64,000 bases of DNA from Pseudoduganella albidiflava (GTDB lineage Bacteria > Pseudomonadota > Gammaproteobacteria > Burkholderiales > Burkholderiaceae_D). Location of the stretch: contig NZ_CP036401.1 in assembly GCF_004322755.1 (NCBI RefSeq), forward strand, positions 4,588,001 through 4,652,000, in the 5' to 3' direction. This document shows, piece by piece, positions 1-8,729 of the stretch (the stretch's first letter is position 1; the number at the start of each line of letters is the position of its first letter). Under the pieces are notes generated by a model. The model did no database searches and was not told where the DNA came from. It saw nothing but the letters and a program-made list of their open reading frames with translations. Both the position numbers and the translations under genes were made by a program.

Positions 1-405
1 CACCTCGTAGAACTCGTTATAGTTCGGCAGGTAGATCTTCGGCACCACGCCGAGGATGCGGCCGCCGTGCACCACCACCGCGCAATTGAACAGCCGGTGG
101 TCGACCCGCAGCGGCATGCCGACGATCATCGTCACCGGGATCCGGATCGATGACTCGACGATCTTGCCCAGCGCGACCTGCACCGCGTCGAGCAGCGCGC
201 GCTGGTGGAACAGGTCGTCGCACGTATAGGCCGACAGGCCCAGCTCGGGAAACGCCGCCAGCACGGCGCCCCTGGCGGCGACCTGCTCGGCCAGCGCGAT
301 GGTCTGCTGGGCGTTGTAGAGCGGATCGGCCACGCGGCAGCGCGGCACGGCCACGGCTACGCGGACGAAATCATGGGTGTACAGGTTGTGGAAGGATTGC
401 GGCAT
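1..405 (-). CDS. nadE: Glutamine-dependent NAD+ synthase, N-terminal part (runs off left edge)
   Basis: The first 135 codons of a minus-strand gene whose 3' end lies outside the window. The product starts MPQSFHNLYTHDFVRVAVAV and shows the N-terminal nitrilase-like glutaminase domain of the long NAD+ synthases. Visible are the glutamate of an FPELGLSAYTCDD segment and the lysine of VPKIYLPNYNEFYE; the catalytic cysteine lies beyond the edge. In the full enzyme this domain releases ammonia from glutamine, which the C-terminal synthetase domain uses to amidate deamido-NAD+. The long, glutamine-using form rather than the short ammonia-dependent form is inferred from the nitrilase start. The ATG at 405 is the only one fitting the family's N-terminus. 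A different nitrilase-family amidase is possible but less likely given the YTCDDLFHQ signature. Confidence 0.8.
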   Translation of the reverse strand, partial: MPQSFHNLYTHDFVRVAVAVPRCRVADPLYNAQQTIALAEQVAARGAVLAAFPELGLSAYTCDDLFHQRALLDAVQVALGKIVESSIRIPVTMIVGMPLRVDHRLFNCAVVVHGGRILGVVPKIYLPNYNEFYEV

Positions 406-585
406 GGGGCTTGTCTTCGCGTCGAATGCCGAAGATTTTAACATTGACCCCTCGGCAATGCCGCCGCGGTCCCGCACCCCTGCCCCGGCCGCCATGCCAG
501 GCACGGAAATCGGCATGCCGCGTGCGCCGGTTTGCACCCGTCCTCGCGGCCGGCAACGCCCGCCGAACTCCCGTACAATGCCCCG

Positions 586-1728
586 ATGAGCTTTCGAACC
601 GCCGTCCTTTCTTCCCTGTCGCAGGCTGGCGAAGCCGCCTGGAACGCACTGCTCGCGCAACAGGACCCCGGCCGCGCGCCGAACCCTTTCCTGTCGTACG
701 CCTTCCTCCATGCGCTGCACGAATCGGGCAGCGCCAGCGAGAAAACCGGCTGGCAGCCGCAATACCTGGCGCTGTGGGATGGCGACGAACTGGCCGCCGC
801 GATGCCGCTGTACGTGAAATCCCATTCGTATGGCGAGTATGTGTTCGACTGGGCCTGGGCCGATGCGTATCACCGCAACGGCGTGGAGTACTACCCGAAG
901 CTGCTGTCGGCGATTCCGTTTACGCCCGTGACGGGATCGCGGCTGATGGCGCGCACCGAGGAAGCCAGGGCGGCGCTCGTGGCGCTGCTGAGCGAGCAGC
1001 AGGAAGGCTCCGGCGTATCGTCTACCCACGTGCTGTACCCGCCGCAGGCGCAGGCCGATACGCTGCGCGACGCCGGCTTCCTGCTGCGCAGCGGCGTGCA
1101 ATTCCACTGGCTCAACGAGCACTATGCGGACTTCGATGCCTTCCTGGCCTCGCTGGAGCACAAGAAGCGCAAGAACATCCGCGCCGAGCGGCGCAAGGTG
1201 CGCGAGGCCGGCGTGACGATGCGCCGCGTGCGCGGAGTGGATGCGACCGATGCCGACTGGCGCTTCTTCCACCGCTGCTACCGCAACACCTACGCGGAAC
1301 ACCACTCGTCGCCCTACCTGAACCTGGACTTCTTCCAGCGCATCGGCGCGGCCATGCCGCACAATATCCTGCTGGTCATCGCGGAGCGGGACGGCAGGCC
1401 GATCGCGTCATCGCTGCTGATCCACACGGAAGACACGCTGTACGGCCGCTACTGGGGCGCGCTGGAGCACGTGCCCTGCCTGCATTTCGAGACCGCCTAT
1501 TACCAGCCGCTGGAATTCTGCATCGAACAGGGCATCGCCACCTTCGAGGGCGGCGCGCAGGGCGAGCACAAGATGGCGCGCGGCTTCCTGCCCACGCGCA
1601 CCTGGTCGGCGCACTGGCTCGCGCATCCGGCCTTCGCCGATGCCGTCGAGCGCTTCCTGGAACGGGAAAGCGGCGGGATCGAAGCCTACATGGATGAGCT
1701 GAACGAGCGCAATCCGTTCAAGCTGTGA
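586..1728 (+). CDS. FemAB/GNAT-like protein (peptidogalycan-type, PF04339-like)
   Basis: A 380-residue soluble protein. The N-terminus (MSFRTAVLSSLSQAGEAAWN), a PNPFLSYAFLHALHESGSA segment, the YGEYVFDWAWADAY segment and the C-terminal FEGGAQGEHKMARGF segment are typical of the PF04339 'peptidogalycan biosynthesis/recognition' family, which folds as tandem GNAT domains like FemAB aminoacyltransferases. The substrate is unknown. I chose the ATG at 586 rather than an upstream in-frame ATG at 532, because 586 matches the family N-terminus and the extra residues look non-coding. The gene is transcribed away from the NAD+ synthase and converges with the small gene at 1808-2107. Confidence 0.8.
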   Translation: MSFRTAVLSSLSQAGEAAWNALLAQQDPGRAPNPFLSYAFLHALHESGSASEKTGWQPQYLALWDGDELAAAMPLYVKSHSYGEYVFDWAWADAYHRNGVEYYPKLLSAIPFTPVTGSRLMARTEEARAALVALLSEQQEGSGVSSTHVLYPPQAQADTLRDAGFLLRSGVQFHWLNEHYADFDAFLASLEHKKRKNIRAERRKVREAGVTMRRVRGVDATDADWRFFHRCYRNTYAEHHSSPYLNLDFFQRIGAAMPHNILLVIAERDGRPIASSLLIHTEDTLYGRYWGALEHVPCLHFETAYYQPLEFCIEQGIATFEGGAQGEHKMARGFLPTRTWSAHWLAHPAFADAVERFLERESGGIEAYMDELNERNPFKL

Positions 1729-1773
1729 GGAGCACGCCGGTGCCCGCATTCGGGGCAGCATCCCTGTAGCGAG

Positions 1774-1791
1774 GCGCCGGTGCACCGGCGC
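1774..1791. terminator. Perfect 18-bp GC-rich palindrome between convergent genes
   Basis: GCGCCGGTGCACCGGCGC is a perfect palindrome 45 bp after the stop of the FemAB-like gene and 17 bp after the stop of the convergent small gene. Its position suggests a bidirectional terminator hairpin, but there is no T-run on either side, so it could equally be a dispersed repeat or protein-binding site. Confidence 0.35.
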
Positions 1792-1807
1792 GGTGCCCCA
1801 CCGCGCC

Positions 1808-2107
1808 TCAGCGCAGCGAGACCTTGCGGTCGTCTACCCGTTCTTCGGGCACGGGCTGCGAGGCGGCTTGCCGGCTGGACCGCGCAACCGGCGCTGGCGT
1901 CTCTGGCGGCGGCTGGCGTGGCTCCACCGCCTTCACGGCCTTGCCATCGGCGCTGTCGGGCGCCGCCTCCGCCACGGCAAGCACGAACATCGACGGGGCG
2001 GCGGCAACGGCGAAACCAAGCGGGTTGGCGGCCATGGCGCTGGCGGCACCGAACCACCAGGCCAGCGCCAGCAGCGTACGCAACGGTGCATTGAAATGGT
2101 GAGCCAT
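1808..2107 (-). CDS. Small membrane-anchored or exported protein, unknown function
   Basis: A 99-residue product with an N-terminal hydrophobic stretch (about residues 8-30) that could be a signal peptide ending at ASAMAA or a membrane anchor. A proline/alanine-rich polar tail follows. The start is the ATG at 2107, not an in-frame TTG six bases upstream, because a full AGGAGG sits six bases before this ATG. No family recognised. It is probably a real gene given the strong ribosome-binding site, but there is no functional clue from motifs or neighbours. Confidence 0.55.
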   Translation of the reverse strand: MAHHFNAPLRTLLALAWWFGAASAMAANPLGFAVAAAPSMFVLAVAEAAPDSADGKAVKAVEPRQPPPETPAPVARSSRQAASQPVPEERVDDRKVSLR

Positions 2108-2216
2108 GGTCAACCTCCTGTGCTGTTCGCAGCGATGCAGCTTTGCGTTGCAAGAAGGGTGCCAGATGGCCAGATGGCTGGTGCCTGCCGCTGGTGCAGG
2201 TATTTCGGGAGTGCGT

Positions 2217-2311
2217 TCGCGCTACTGGTGTCGGACACCTGCGGTGTCGGACACCGGTCTCGGCAGCATACTGACCGTGCGTGGAGGAACCGGTGTCCGA
2301 CACCAGTGCGC
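2217..2311. repeat. REP-like cluster of GGTGTCGGACACC palindromes
   Basis: Two direct copies of the 13-mer GGTGTCGGACACC (2227-2239 and 2243-2255) and one inverted copy GGTGTCCGACACC (2292-2304) lie in the 300-bp gene-free stretch between the small gene and the TonB receptor stop. The right end reads GACACCAGTGCG, the same as the right arm of the inverted repeat at 43095-43152, so this is a dispersed family. It may act as a transcription terminator or BIME-type element. The rest of 2108-2407 shows nothing recognisable. Confidence 0.7.
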
Positions 2312-2407
2312 CAACGCTACGAGTGCATCACGTGCCGTGTTGGGTCTCCGGAAGCCGGTATCAGGAAGCGGTGATGACATGCATGCCATCACCGCGTCAC
2401 AGAAACA

Positions 2408-5400
2408 TCAGAACTTGTACGTCGCCCCCACGAAATAGCGCCGTCCCGACCAGGCCAGCTCGTTGCGCCGCGACGTCGAGCCGGCGTTCAGGAACTGGCC
2501 CTCGTCCGTCAGGTTCTTGCCTTCGACCGACAGCGTCAGGTTGTCGGTGGCGCGGAACTGCAGCTTGGCGTCCAGGAAGCCGGTCTTCTCGCCATACACT
2601 GGCAACTGGGCGTTCGCATCCACCGTGCCCGTGTAGTAGCCATCGCGGTAGTTGTAGGCCAGGCGCGCGTTCCACTTGCCCAGGTCATACCACACGCCCA
2701 CGTTGTAGCTGTTGCGCGACAGGCCGGGGTATGGCAGCACCGAGTTGTCCAGCGGGTTGAACAGCTCGTTGCCGGGCGCGTACTTGAAGCTCATGCGGGT
2801 GTAGTTGGCATCGAGCCCCAGGCCGCTGAACAGGCCCGGCAGCATCGTCAGCGCCGTGCGTCCCGCCAGCTCCCAACCCTTCGTGGTGGTGCCGCGGCTG
2901 TTGATCGACGTCTTCACGTCCCACAGCACGCCGTCGTTGAACAGGTTCACGTTCGGCAGCGTCACGTCGTTCTGGATGTAGGTATTGATATCCTTGCGGA
3001 AGAAGGCCAGCGACAGCTGGCTGTCCACCGACGGATACCACTCCACGCTGGCGTCCTTGTTGGTGGCGCGGAACGGCTCCAGGTTCACGTTGCCGGCCGT
3101 GCAGTCGTCGGTGCCGCCATCGCCGCTGAAGATCGACTGGCCGCTGCCGGCGATGCAGCTGTAGTTCGGCGTCAGCTTGTCGATCGGCGGGCGCGACATC
3201 ACCTTGCCCCAGCCGATGCGGGCCACCAGCTTGTCCGGCACCAGCCAGCCGGCCAGGTTGAAGCTCGGCAGCACATCGCTGTACTTGTTTTCCACCGTGA
3301 TGATCCGGTTCGACTTGATGTCCTCGACGCGCACGCCGTTCGAATCGAGCCGGTAGGCGCGCGACGATTGCAGGCCCTTGGCGCGGGTGCGCGTGCCCGT
3401 ATAGCGCACGCCCACGTTGCCGTCCCACTCGATACCGAACAGCTCATGCGCGAAGTCGGCCCGCACGTAGAAGGCGCGGATGCGCTCCTCGACGGCGAAC
3501 TGCGGCGGCATCGGATAGCTCTTGCCGTCGTTGCCGATCGACTGCGTCAGCAGGTCGTGGTTGTAGCGCGACAGGTCGAAGTACTGCGTCGACTGGGCGA
3601 AGCTCGGCGCCATCCAGCCGTCCGGGTAGCCGGACAGGCCGCTATAGCCGTTCAGGAAACTGCCCGGCGTGTTGGTGCGGATCGCGTCGACCAGCGAAGC
3701 CATCTCGCCCGCCGTCACGTAGCGCGTGGTGTTGTTGGCGGTGAGGTTCGTGCCGGGGATGATGGCGCCATTGTTGCGCAGCACGCCGCTGGTGTTGCGC
3801 GGGTCGTGGATGATCTCGTGCAGCACTTCCGGGCTGCGCACGTACACGTCGTCCGCGGTGCTGTCGGGATTGTTGGGAACCAGGTAGCCGGTCCAGCGAT
3901 ACTGTTCGGCCGTGGCGCGGCGGCCCTGGCCACCGAACCAGATCGACTTCAGGAACGGCAAATCAGGCCGCCATTTCAGGTCGAGCTTGACCTGGTCTTC
4001 CGTGTTTTCCGTGAACGACGGCTGGTACTGCGAGCGGATACGGGTATAGGTGCTGCTGTCCTTCGGATCATAGCCGGCCGGGAAGGTGAACTTCGGCAGG
4101 CCCTGGTCGTCCAGCTTGACCTTCAGGCCAGGGATGTTGCCGGCCATCGAGATCAGGTTCGTGTGCAGCTCGTAGAACGAGTCGGACTTGGCCACCAGGC
4201 CATCGACCGACCACTGGCTGTTCTTCCAGTTGAAACCGGCCGACTTGTAGTTCGAATTGATGTTCAGCGCGAAATCGCGCGCCGCCGTATCGAAGTTGTA
4301 CGAGGCGCCCTGCCCCGGCACGTTCTGGCACGTGCCGGCAGAGAACTCGGTCATGACGTGGTTCACGAAGGTCATGCCCGGCGGCGTCACGCCAGCGGCC
4401 GGGTTGGCGCACGTGGCGGTCGGCGAACCCGCCAGGATGTTGCCATCGGCGCCATAGGTGGGCGCCACGCCGCCGGTGGAGAAGCGGTGCAGCGAGCCGA
4501 AGTCCGTGGTGTAGTTGCGGTCGTTCAGCATCTGCTTCTGGTCGTTCTTGTTGTAGCGCGCCCAGACATCGAAGCCGTTGTTGATGCGGTACTGCGCCGT
4601 CAGCTCCGCGCTGGAGCGCTTGTGGTCGCGTGTCCAGATACCGTAGCGCGGCACGCCCGGCGAATAATCGTTCCACTGGCTTTCGCAGGCGGACTTGTTG
4701 GCGCCGGTGAGCGCGGCGCAGCCGGCCTTGTCGGCAACGGCGGCCGCCGCCGGATTCAGGCTGGTGTTGGTTTTCTCGGGCGACAAATCCCAGTCGCGGA
4801 AGTAGCGCCAGTTACTGTTGCGCGCATAGTCGTTCTGCGTCATGACCTTGTCGTACACCACGTTGGCCATCACGCCCAGCCGGCCGTTCAGGAACTTGTC
4901 GGCAAACAGGATGCTGCCACGCGGGTCGACGCCGCCGCGGTTGGTGCTGTGTTCCGCTTCCAGCTTGGTCACCAGCGTGCGCGTCTTGAAGTCCAGCGGC
5001 ATGTTCGTCTTGATGCTCACCGTACCGCCGATGCCACCTTCGGTCTGGTCGGCCGTCACGCCCTTGGCCACGTCGATCGACTTGATCAGTTCCGCCGGCA
5101 GTTCGCGCAGCTCCGCGCCGCGGCCGGCGGTGCCATTCGTCGACAGCACGGACAGGCCATTGATCTCCACCCGATTCAGGTTGGCTTCCACGCCGCGGAT
5201 GTTCACCTGCGAGCCCTCGCCGAAATCGCGCGACAGCTGCACGCCGGTCACGCGCGACAGCGCCTCGCCCACGTTCTTGTCGGGGAATTCGCCGATGTCT
5301 TCGGCCACGATCGAATCGACGATCGTGGAAGCGTTTTTCTTGCGGTCGATCGCCGACGCCACCGATGCCCGGGTACCGGAAACGACGACGACGTTGGAAG

Positions 5401-5527
5401 CCTGTTGGGCAGCGGGGGCCTGCTGGGCGCTGGCCGTTTCAAACGCCAGCAGGGACAGGGCGGTGGCGACAGCGGTGGCGCACACCGTGGGGCGGATACG
5501 GTCACGCGTGGAGCGGTTCGATGGCAT
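2408..5527 (-). CDS. TonB-dependent outer-membrane receptor
   Basis: A 1039-residue outer-membrane receptor. A signal peptide ends at FETASA-QQ (about residue 35). The plug domain follows, with the typical IGEFPDKNVGEALSRVTGVQ, NIRGVEANLNRVEINGL and GGIGGTVSIKT segments, then a long beta-barrel ending in a terminal phenylalanine (GATYKF), as outer-membrane proteins need for BAM insertion. The plug pattern and length fit the TIGR01782 'TonB-Xanth-Caul' type, often linked to plant or complex-carbohydrate uptake; the substrate cannot be read here. The start is the ATG at 5527 (GGAGA nine bases upstream and a proper signal peptide), not the longer frame to 5677. No sensor, regulator or inner-membrane transporter gene is adjacent. 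Confidence 0.93.
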   Translation of the reverse strand: MPSNRSTRDRIRPTVCATAVATALSLLAFETASAQQAPAAQQASNVVVVSGTRASVASAIDRKKNASTIVDSIVAEDIGEFPDKNVGEALSRVTGVQLSRDFGEGSQVNIRGVEANLNRVEINGLSVLSTNGTAGRGAELRELPAELIKSIDVAKGVTADQTEGGIGGTVSIKTNMPLDFKTRTLVTKLEAEHSTNRGGVDPRGSILFADKFLNGRLGVMANVVYDKVMTQNDYARNSNWRYFRDWDLSPEKTNTSLNPAAAAVADKAGCAALTGANKSACESQWNDYSPGVPRYGIWTRDHKRSSAELTAQYRINNGFDVWARYNKNDQKQMLNDRNYTTDFGSLHRFSTGGVAPTYGADGNILAGSPTATCANPAAGVTPPGMTFVNHVMTEFSAGTCQNVPGQGASYNFDTAARDFALNINSNYKSAGFNWKNSQWSVDGLVAKSDSFYELHTNLISMAGNIPGLKVKLDDQGLPKFTFPAGYDPKDSSTYTRIRSQYQPSFTENTEDQVKLDLKWRPDLPFLKSIWFGGQGRRATAEQYRWTGYLVPNNPDSTADDVYVRSPEVLHEIIHDPRNTSGVLRNNGAIIPGTNLTANNTTRYVTAGEMASLVDAIRTNTPGSFLNGYSGLSGYPDGWMAPSFAQSTQYFDLSRYNHDLLTQSIGNDGKSYPMPPQFAVEERIRAFYVRADFAHELFGIEWDGNVGVRYTGTRTRAKGLQSSRAYRLDSNGVRVEDIKSNRIITVENKYSDVLPSFNLAGWLVPDKLVARIGWGKVMSRPPIDKLTPNYSCIAGSGQSIFSGDGGTDDCTAGNVNLEPFRATNKDASVEWYPSVDSQLSLAFFRKDINTYIQNDVTLPNVNLFNDGVLWDVKTSINSRGTTTKGWELAGRTALTMLPGLFSGLGLDANYTRMSFKYAPGNELFNPLDNSVLPYPGLSRNSYNVGVWYDLGKWNARLAYNYRDGYYTGTVDANAQLPVYGEKTGFLDAKLQFRATDNLTLSVEGKNLTDEGQFLNAGSTSRRNELAWSGRRYFVGATYKF

Positions 5528-5659
5528 GTTTCTGGTCTCCGGGATCTTATTATCAATATGAAAGGCAGTTGCCTCTCGATTCGATTCTAGAAGACCAGCA
5601 CCGGCATTTGAGCGGTGTATTGGCAAACAGTCAGTGAGTTGAGTGATACAGGATGAAGA

Positions 5660-5699
5660 GTCGGCAGGCAGCAACAAGCTGAAATATCAGCTTGCCGAC
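5660..5699. promoter_or_regulatory. Nested inverted repeat upstream of the TonB receptor
   Basis: An 18-bp near-perfect dyad AAGCTGAAATATCAGCTT (5676-5693) is embedded in an outer inverted repeat GTCGGCA (5660-5666) / TGCCGAC (5693-5699). It lies about 150 bp upstream of the receptor start and just past the end of the serine hydrolase gene, so it could be an operator for the receptor or a terminator for the hydrolase. On the minus strand no T-run follows the stem, which favours an operator. The rest of 5528-5792 shows nothing else. Confidence 0.4.
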
Positions 5700-5792
5700 A
5701 TGATTGACTTACGGTATGTGTTCACGTTACCACTACGGTTCCGCACGACGTTTCGATCAAGGTGTTGATCGTTGCGTGACGGCGCATGCCTC

Positions 5793-6929
5793 TCACCGCT
5801 TGCCATACTCCCAGTGCCACGGCATGCCGGTGTCGCCGAGCGCGGCGCGCACGATGGCGCTGAACGCCGGTTCGGCGCGCACGTCGTTCGACAGGATGAC
5901 CACGCAGCGCCGCTGCACGCGCAGGCACACCAGCATATTGCCGGTGGAGTCGTTGTGGCCCCCCTTGAAGAAGCCCGGCCCTTGCGGCCCCGTGAACGTG
6001 ACCAGCCCGAGCCCCGCCGACAGCCCGGCGATACGCGCTGCCTGGGGCGCCTCCGCCTGCAGCGTGGGGAACTGCGAGCGCGTGGTAATCGGCAGTTGCG
6101 GGCGCAGCATGTCGTCGTGCGCGGCCTTGCCCAGGACTTCGCCATCGACCAGCGCGGCGGCGAAGCGCGCCATGTCCATGATGGTGGTATCCATCGATCC
6201 CGCCGCGCGCACGCGGCTGCGCTCATCATGCGGTTCCGGCTTGCCGTCGATGGTCCAGCCATCGGCCAGGTTGCGCGCGAAGTCCGGCCGCCACCGCAGG
6301 CTCGTATCGCGCATGCCGAAGCGGTCGAACACGCGGCGCTGCAGTTCGGCGCCCACGTCCAGCTCGAGCCCCTGCTCCAGCGCGAACTGCAGCAGCATGA
6401 TGCCTTCGCCGGAATACGCATAGCGGCTGCCCGGATCGAAGTGGATGCGCAGCTTGCCGTCCGGTTCCACGAAGGCGAAGTTGGCAAAGCCGGTCGAGTG
6501 GGTGAGCACCATGCGTGCCGTGACGCGACGCCAACGTTCGTCGCCGCGCAGGTCGCCCCATTTGCCATACGCCGGCAGATTACCGTAATCAGGCAGCGGC
6601 TTTGCCAGGTAATCGGCCAGCGGCCGGTCCAGCTCGAGCTTTCCTTCGCTGGCCAGTTGCGCCACGAGGTAGGCGAAAACCGTCTTCGTCAGCGAGGCGC
6701 CGTACATGATGGTGTGCGGTTCGAGCTTCGCCCCGGCTGCGTTGCGCTCGCCCCAGGTGCGGATGAAGGGAGGCTTGCCCGGCTCGATGACGGCAACGGC
6801 CAGACCGCGCGCGCCGGTGGCGCGCAGGACCGCCTGCACGGCTTTATCCACCGCATCCGGGAATGCCGGGGCGGCACGGGCGATGCTGGCCGTGAGCGCG
6901 AGCACGAGGCAGCCGAGGATCCTGTTCAT
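5793..6929 (-). CDS. Periplasmic serine hydrolase, beta-lactamase fold (class C / EstB type)
   Basis: A 378-residue protein with a signal peptide ending near IARA-AP. The class C beta-lactamase/DD-peptidase family signature S-x-x-K is present as S79-L-T-K82 in MYGASLTKTVFAYLVAQLA. A YSGEG segment stands at the Y-x-N position and a KGGHND segment at the usual K-T-G/H-x-G position. Such proteins act as esterases, peptidases or weak beta-lactamases; the variant YSG and GGHN motifs argue against a classic AmpC, so I leave the substrate open. The start is nine bases after the stop of the gene at 6939-7397, suggesting a two-gene operon. Confidence 0.85.
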   Translation of the reverse strand: MNRILGCLVLALTASIARAAPAFPDAVDKAVQAVLRATGARGLAVAVIEPGKPPFIRTWGERNAAGAKLEPHTIMYGASLTKTVFAYLVAQLASEGKLELDRPLADYLAKPLPDYGNLPAYGKWGDLRGDERWRRVTARMVLTHSTGFANFAFVEPDGKLRIHFDPGSRYAYSGEGIMLLQFALEQGLELDVGAELQRRVFDRFGMRDTSLRWRPDFARNLADGWTIDGKPEPHDERSRVRAAGSMDTTIMDMARFAAALVDGEVLGKAAHDDMLRPQLPITTRSQFPTLQAEAPQAARIAGLSAGLGLVTFTGPQGPGFFKGGHNDSTGNMLVCLRVQRRCVVILSNDVRAEPAFSAIVRAALGDTGMPWHWEYGKR

Positions 6930-6938
6930 GGGAGGGCC

Positions 6939-7397
6939 TTACGCGAGATGGCGATACAGCTGGACCACCGCCACGACGATGACGAAGCCAAGCACCCCGC
7001 GCCGCCACCACGTTCCCCATGCGATGCGGACGTTGCCTGGCCCGGGCGCATCAGCCGCATGCGGATCGGCCTTGTCGTCGGGGTGGATGTACACATCGTC
7101 GAGCGAACGATAGGTTTCGCCTTCGTCACCGCGCACGCGCGCGCCAAGGTAGCCCGCCAGCTCGATCATCAGAGCGACGAAAGGCTCGCTGGGATTTTTC
7201 GTCCACAATTCGCCATCGTCCAGCCATAGCGCCTCGCTGTCGTCGCCCAACCCGGGCTGGCCCAGGCACCACTCCTTCGCACCCGGGATGATTTCAAGCC
7301 GCCCCGCCATGGGCACGATGGCACTGCGCACTTCGTCCTCCGTGATCGGCTGCCGGACTCCTGCTTCGGTGCGCAGGATGGTGACGTGATAACCCAC
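6939..7397 (-). CDS. Hypothetical protein with C-terminal membrane anchor
   Basis: A 152-residue protein not recognised as a known family. The first 60 residues are a soluble domain with several acidic turns, then a segment GETYRSLDDVYIHPDDKA, then a single hydrophobic helix near the C-terminus (about residues 132-148), consistent with a tail-anchored inner-membrane protein. The start is a GTG at 7397 with GGGGA seven bases upstream. It is the first gene of a probable two-gene operon with the serine hydrolase. Confidence 0.7.
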   Translation of the reverse strand: MGYHVTILRTEAGVRQPITEDEVRSAIVPMAGRLEIIPGAKEWCLGQPGLGDDSEALWLDDGELWTKNPSEPFVALMIELAGYLGARVRGDEGETYRSLDDVYIHPDDKADPHAADAPGPGNVRIAWGTWWRRGVLGFVIVVAVVQLYRHLA

Positions 7398-7579
7398 TTG
7401 ACTTTCCCCTTGGCTTTCCGTTCAACGAGACATCGGCGACGCGATCCCGCAGCGCCCCATCGGCAACAGGCATGCATGGATCGATGACGCGCCCATGCGC
7501 TATGATCGTGCCATTCTAACAATCGCCCGCCTGGCCGGTCCATCGCCGGCCACGGGCTCGCAGAAATGGAGCTTTCGCG

Positions 7580-8062
7580 TTGAGTCTTCATGTCACCACC
7601 GCCACCGCCGGGCACGCGCCCATCGTCGCTTCCCTGATCACCGCGCTGACGCAGGAAATCTGCGACCGTACCAACGACCAGAGTCACTTCGACCACAACG
7701 AACCGCTGACCGCGCGGCTCTGCGCGCGCTGGATCGAGGAAGGCATTTATACCGTGCTGCTTGCGTACAGCGGCGAGCAGGCGGTAGGCGTGGTGACGAT
7801 CGCCGAGAGCCATGCGCTGTATGCCGAAGGCAAGATCGGCATCATCCAGGAATGCTACGTGCTGCCGCAATACCGCAGCCAATCGGCCGGATCGGCGTTA
7901 CTGGAGGCCGCGCTGGTACTGGCGCCGCAGCGTGGCTGGGCGTGCATGGAGCTGTGCACGCCGCCGCTGCCGGAGTTTGCCGGGGCGCTGCAGTTTTACG
8001 AACGGCACGCGTTCAGGGCGGTGGGCGGGAGGAAAATGCGCGTACGGTGCCGCGCGGGATAG
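7580..8062 (+). CDS. GNAT-family N-acetyltransferase
   Basis: A 160-residue single-domain GNAT protein. The acetyl-CoA binding region is visible as IIQECYVLPQYRSQSAGSALL (motif A, with the Q/R-x-x-G/A pattern slightly diverged), followed by a motif-B-like FYERHAFRAVGGRKM at the C-terminus. The acceptor substrate is unknown. The start is a TTG at 7580 with GGAG eight bases upstream; the family N-terminus fits this start. Divergent from the gene at 6939-7397 and convergent with 8121-8729. Confidence 0.8.
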   Translation: MSLHVTTATAGHAPIVASLITALTQEICDRTNDQSHFDHNEPLTARLCARWIEEGIYTVLLAYSGEQAVGVVTIAESHALYAEGKIGIIQECYVLPQYRSQSAGSALLEAALVLAPQRGWACMELCTPPLPEFAGALQFYERHAFRAVGGRKMRVRCRAG

Positions 8063-8120
8063 TCGTAACGGTAAAGTCCGCAGGTCCGGACTCCACCAGC
8101 GCTGGCGAAGCCTGGCGGCT

Positions 8121-8729
8121 TCAGTTCATCGTCTGGCGGATCGCATCCAGGCGTTCGAACGCCGCTTCCTTGGCCCGCATATCGGCGCTGTGCAAGCCCC
8201 GGTAGATTTCCAGATAGGTGCTTTTGCCAACCGACTCCTTGGTAACGCCACACCCGCTCAACAGCCCGTTGACGGCATGAATCCGCGCCAGTTGCGTCGT
8301 TTCCGTACGAATCATCTTCTCGAATGCCGCCTTGACGCCATCCGTCAGCGGATCGACGGGCACGTAATACGCTGCGTTCGTCCTTGCCTCGCTATCGGCG
8401 CTGGACATGCCTTTGATGAAGACCGGGAGCACCGGTACGTCTGCCCCGAAGCGACAAAGGTTCCACGCCGCGGCGATCTCCGCCCGTGGACGCAGCCGCC
8501 CGCTTTCGAGTAAAGCTTTCACGGGTTCGATAGCCCGAAGTGAATCCGCGCGAAACAGGCCATGCACGCTTTCCTCGGAACCGCCCGCCTCGACCTTCTC
8601 CAGCAAGAACTCGAATGCCCTGGCTCTTTCATCACAGGACATCGCGGCAAAATAACTGTCATCCAGGCCATCCAGCCGCTCTTTATTGTGCATCTCGAAG
8701 AACCCGAGGAATCGTTGGTACGCATTCAT
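8121..8729 (-). CDS. Hypothetical HEAT-like helical protein
   Basis: A 202-residue soluble, mostly helical protein without a recognised family name. Repeated helical segments such as SVHGLFRADSLRAIEPVKAL and RAEIAAAWNLCRFGADVPVL resemble HEAT-type repeats. The start is the ATG at 8729, inside an ATGA overlap with the stop of the upstream gene, so the two are translationally coupled. The pair may be contact-system or regulatory proteins; nothing in sequence fixes a role. The longer open frame to 8897 lies inside the upstream gene and is rejected. Confidence 0.65.
   Translation of the reverse strand: MNAYQRFLGFFEMHNKERLDGLDDSYFAAMSCDERARAFEFLLEKVEAGGSEESVHGLFRADSLRAIEPVKALLESGRLRPRAEIAAAWNLCRFGADVPVLPVFIKGMSSADSEARTNAAYYVPVDPLTDGVKAAFEKMIRTETTQLARIHAVNGLLSGCGVTKESVGKSTYLEIYRGLHSADMRAKEAAFERLDAIRQTMN

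Noticed and set aside
150..1697. 515-codon plus-strand open frame
   Set aside because: Overlaps the FemAB-like gene in another frame and the NAD+ synthase antisense; Arg/Pro/Ala-rich noise.
3368..5590. 740-codon plus-strand open frame
   Set aside because: Antisense shadow of the TonB receptor; Arg/His/Val-rich translation without any motif, typical in GC-rich genes.
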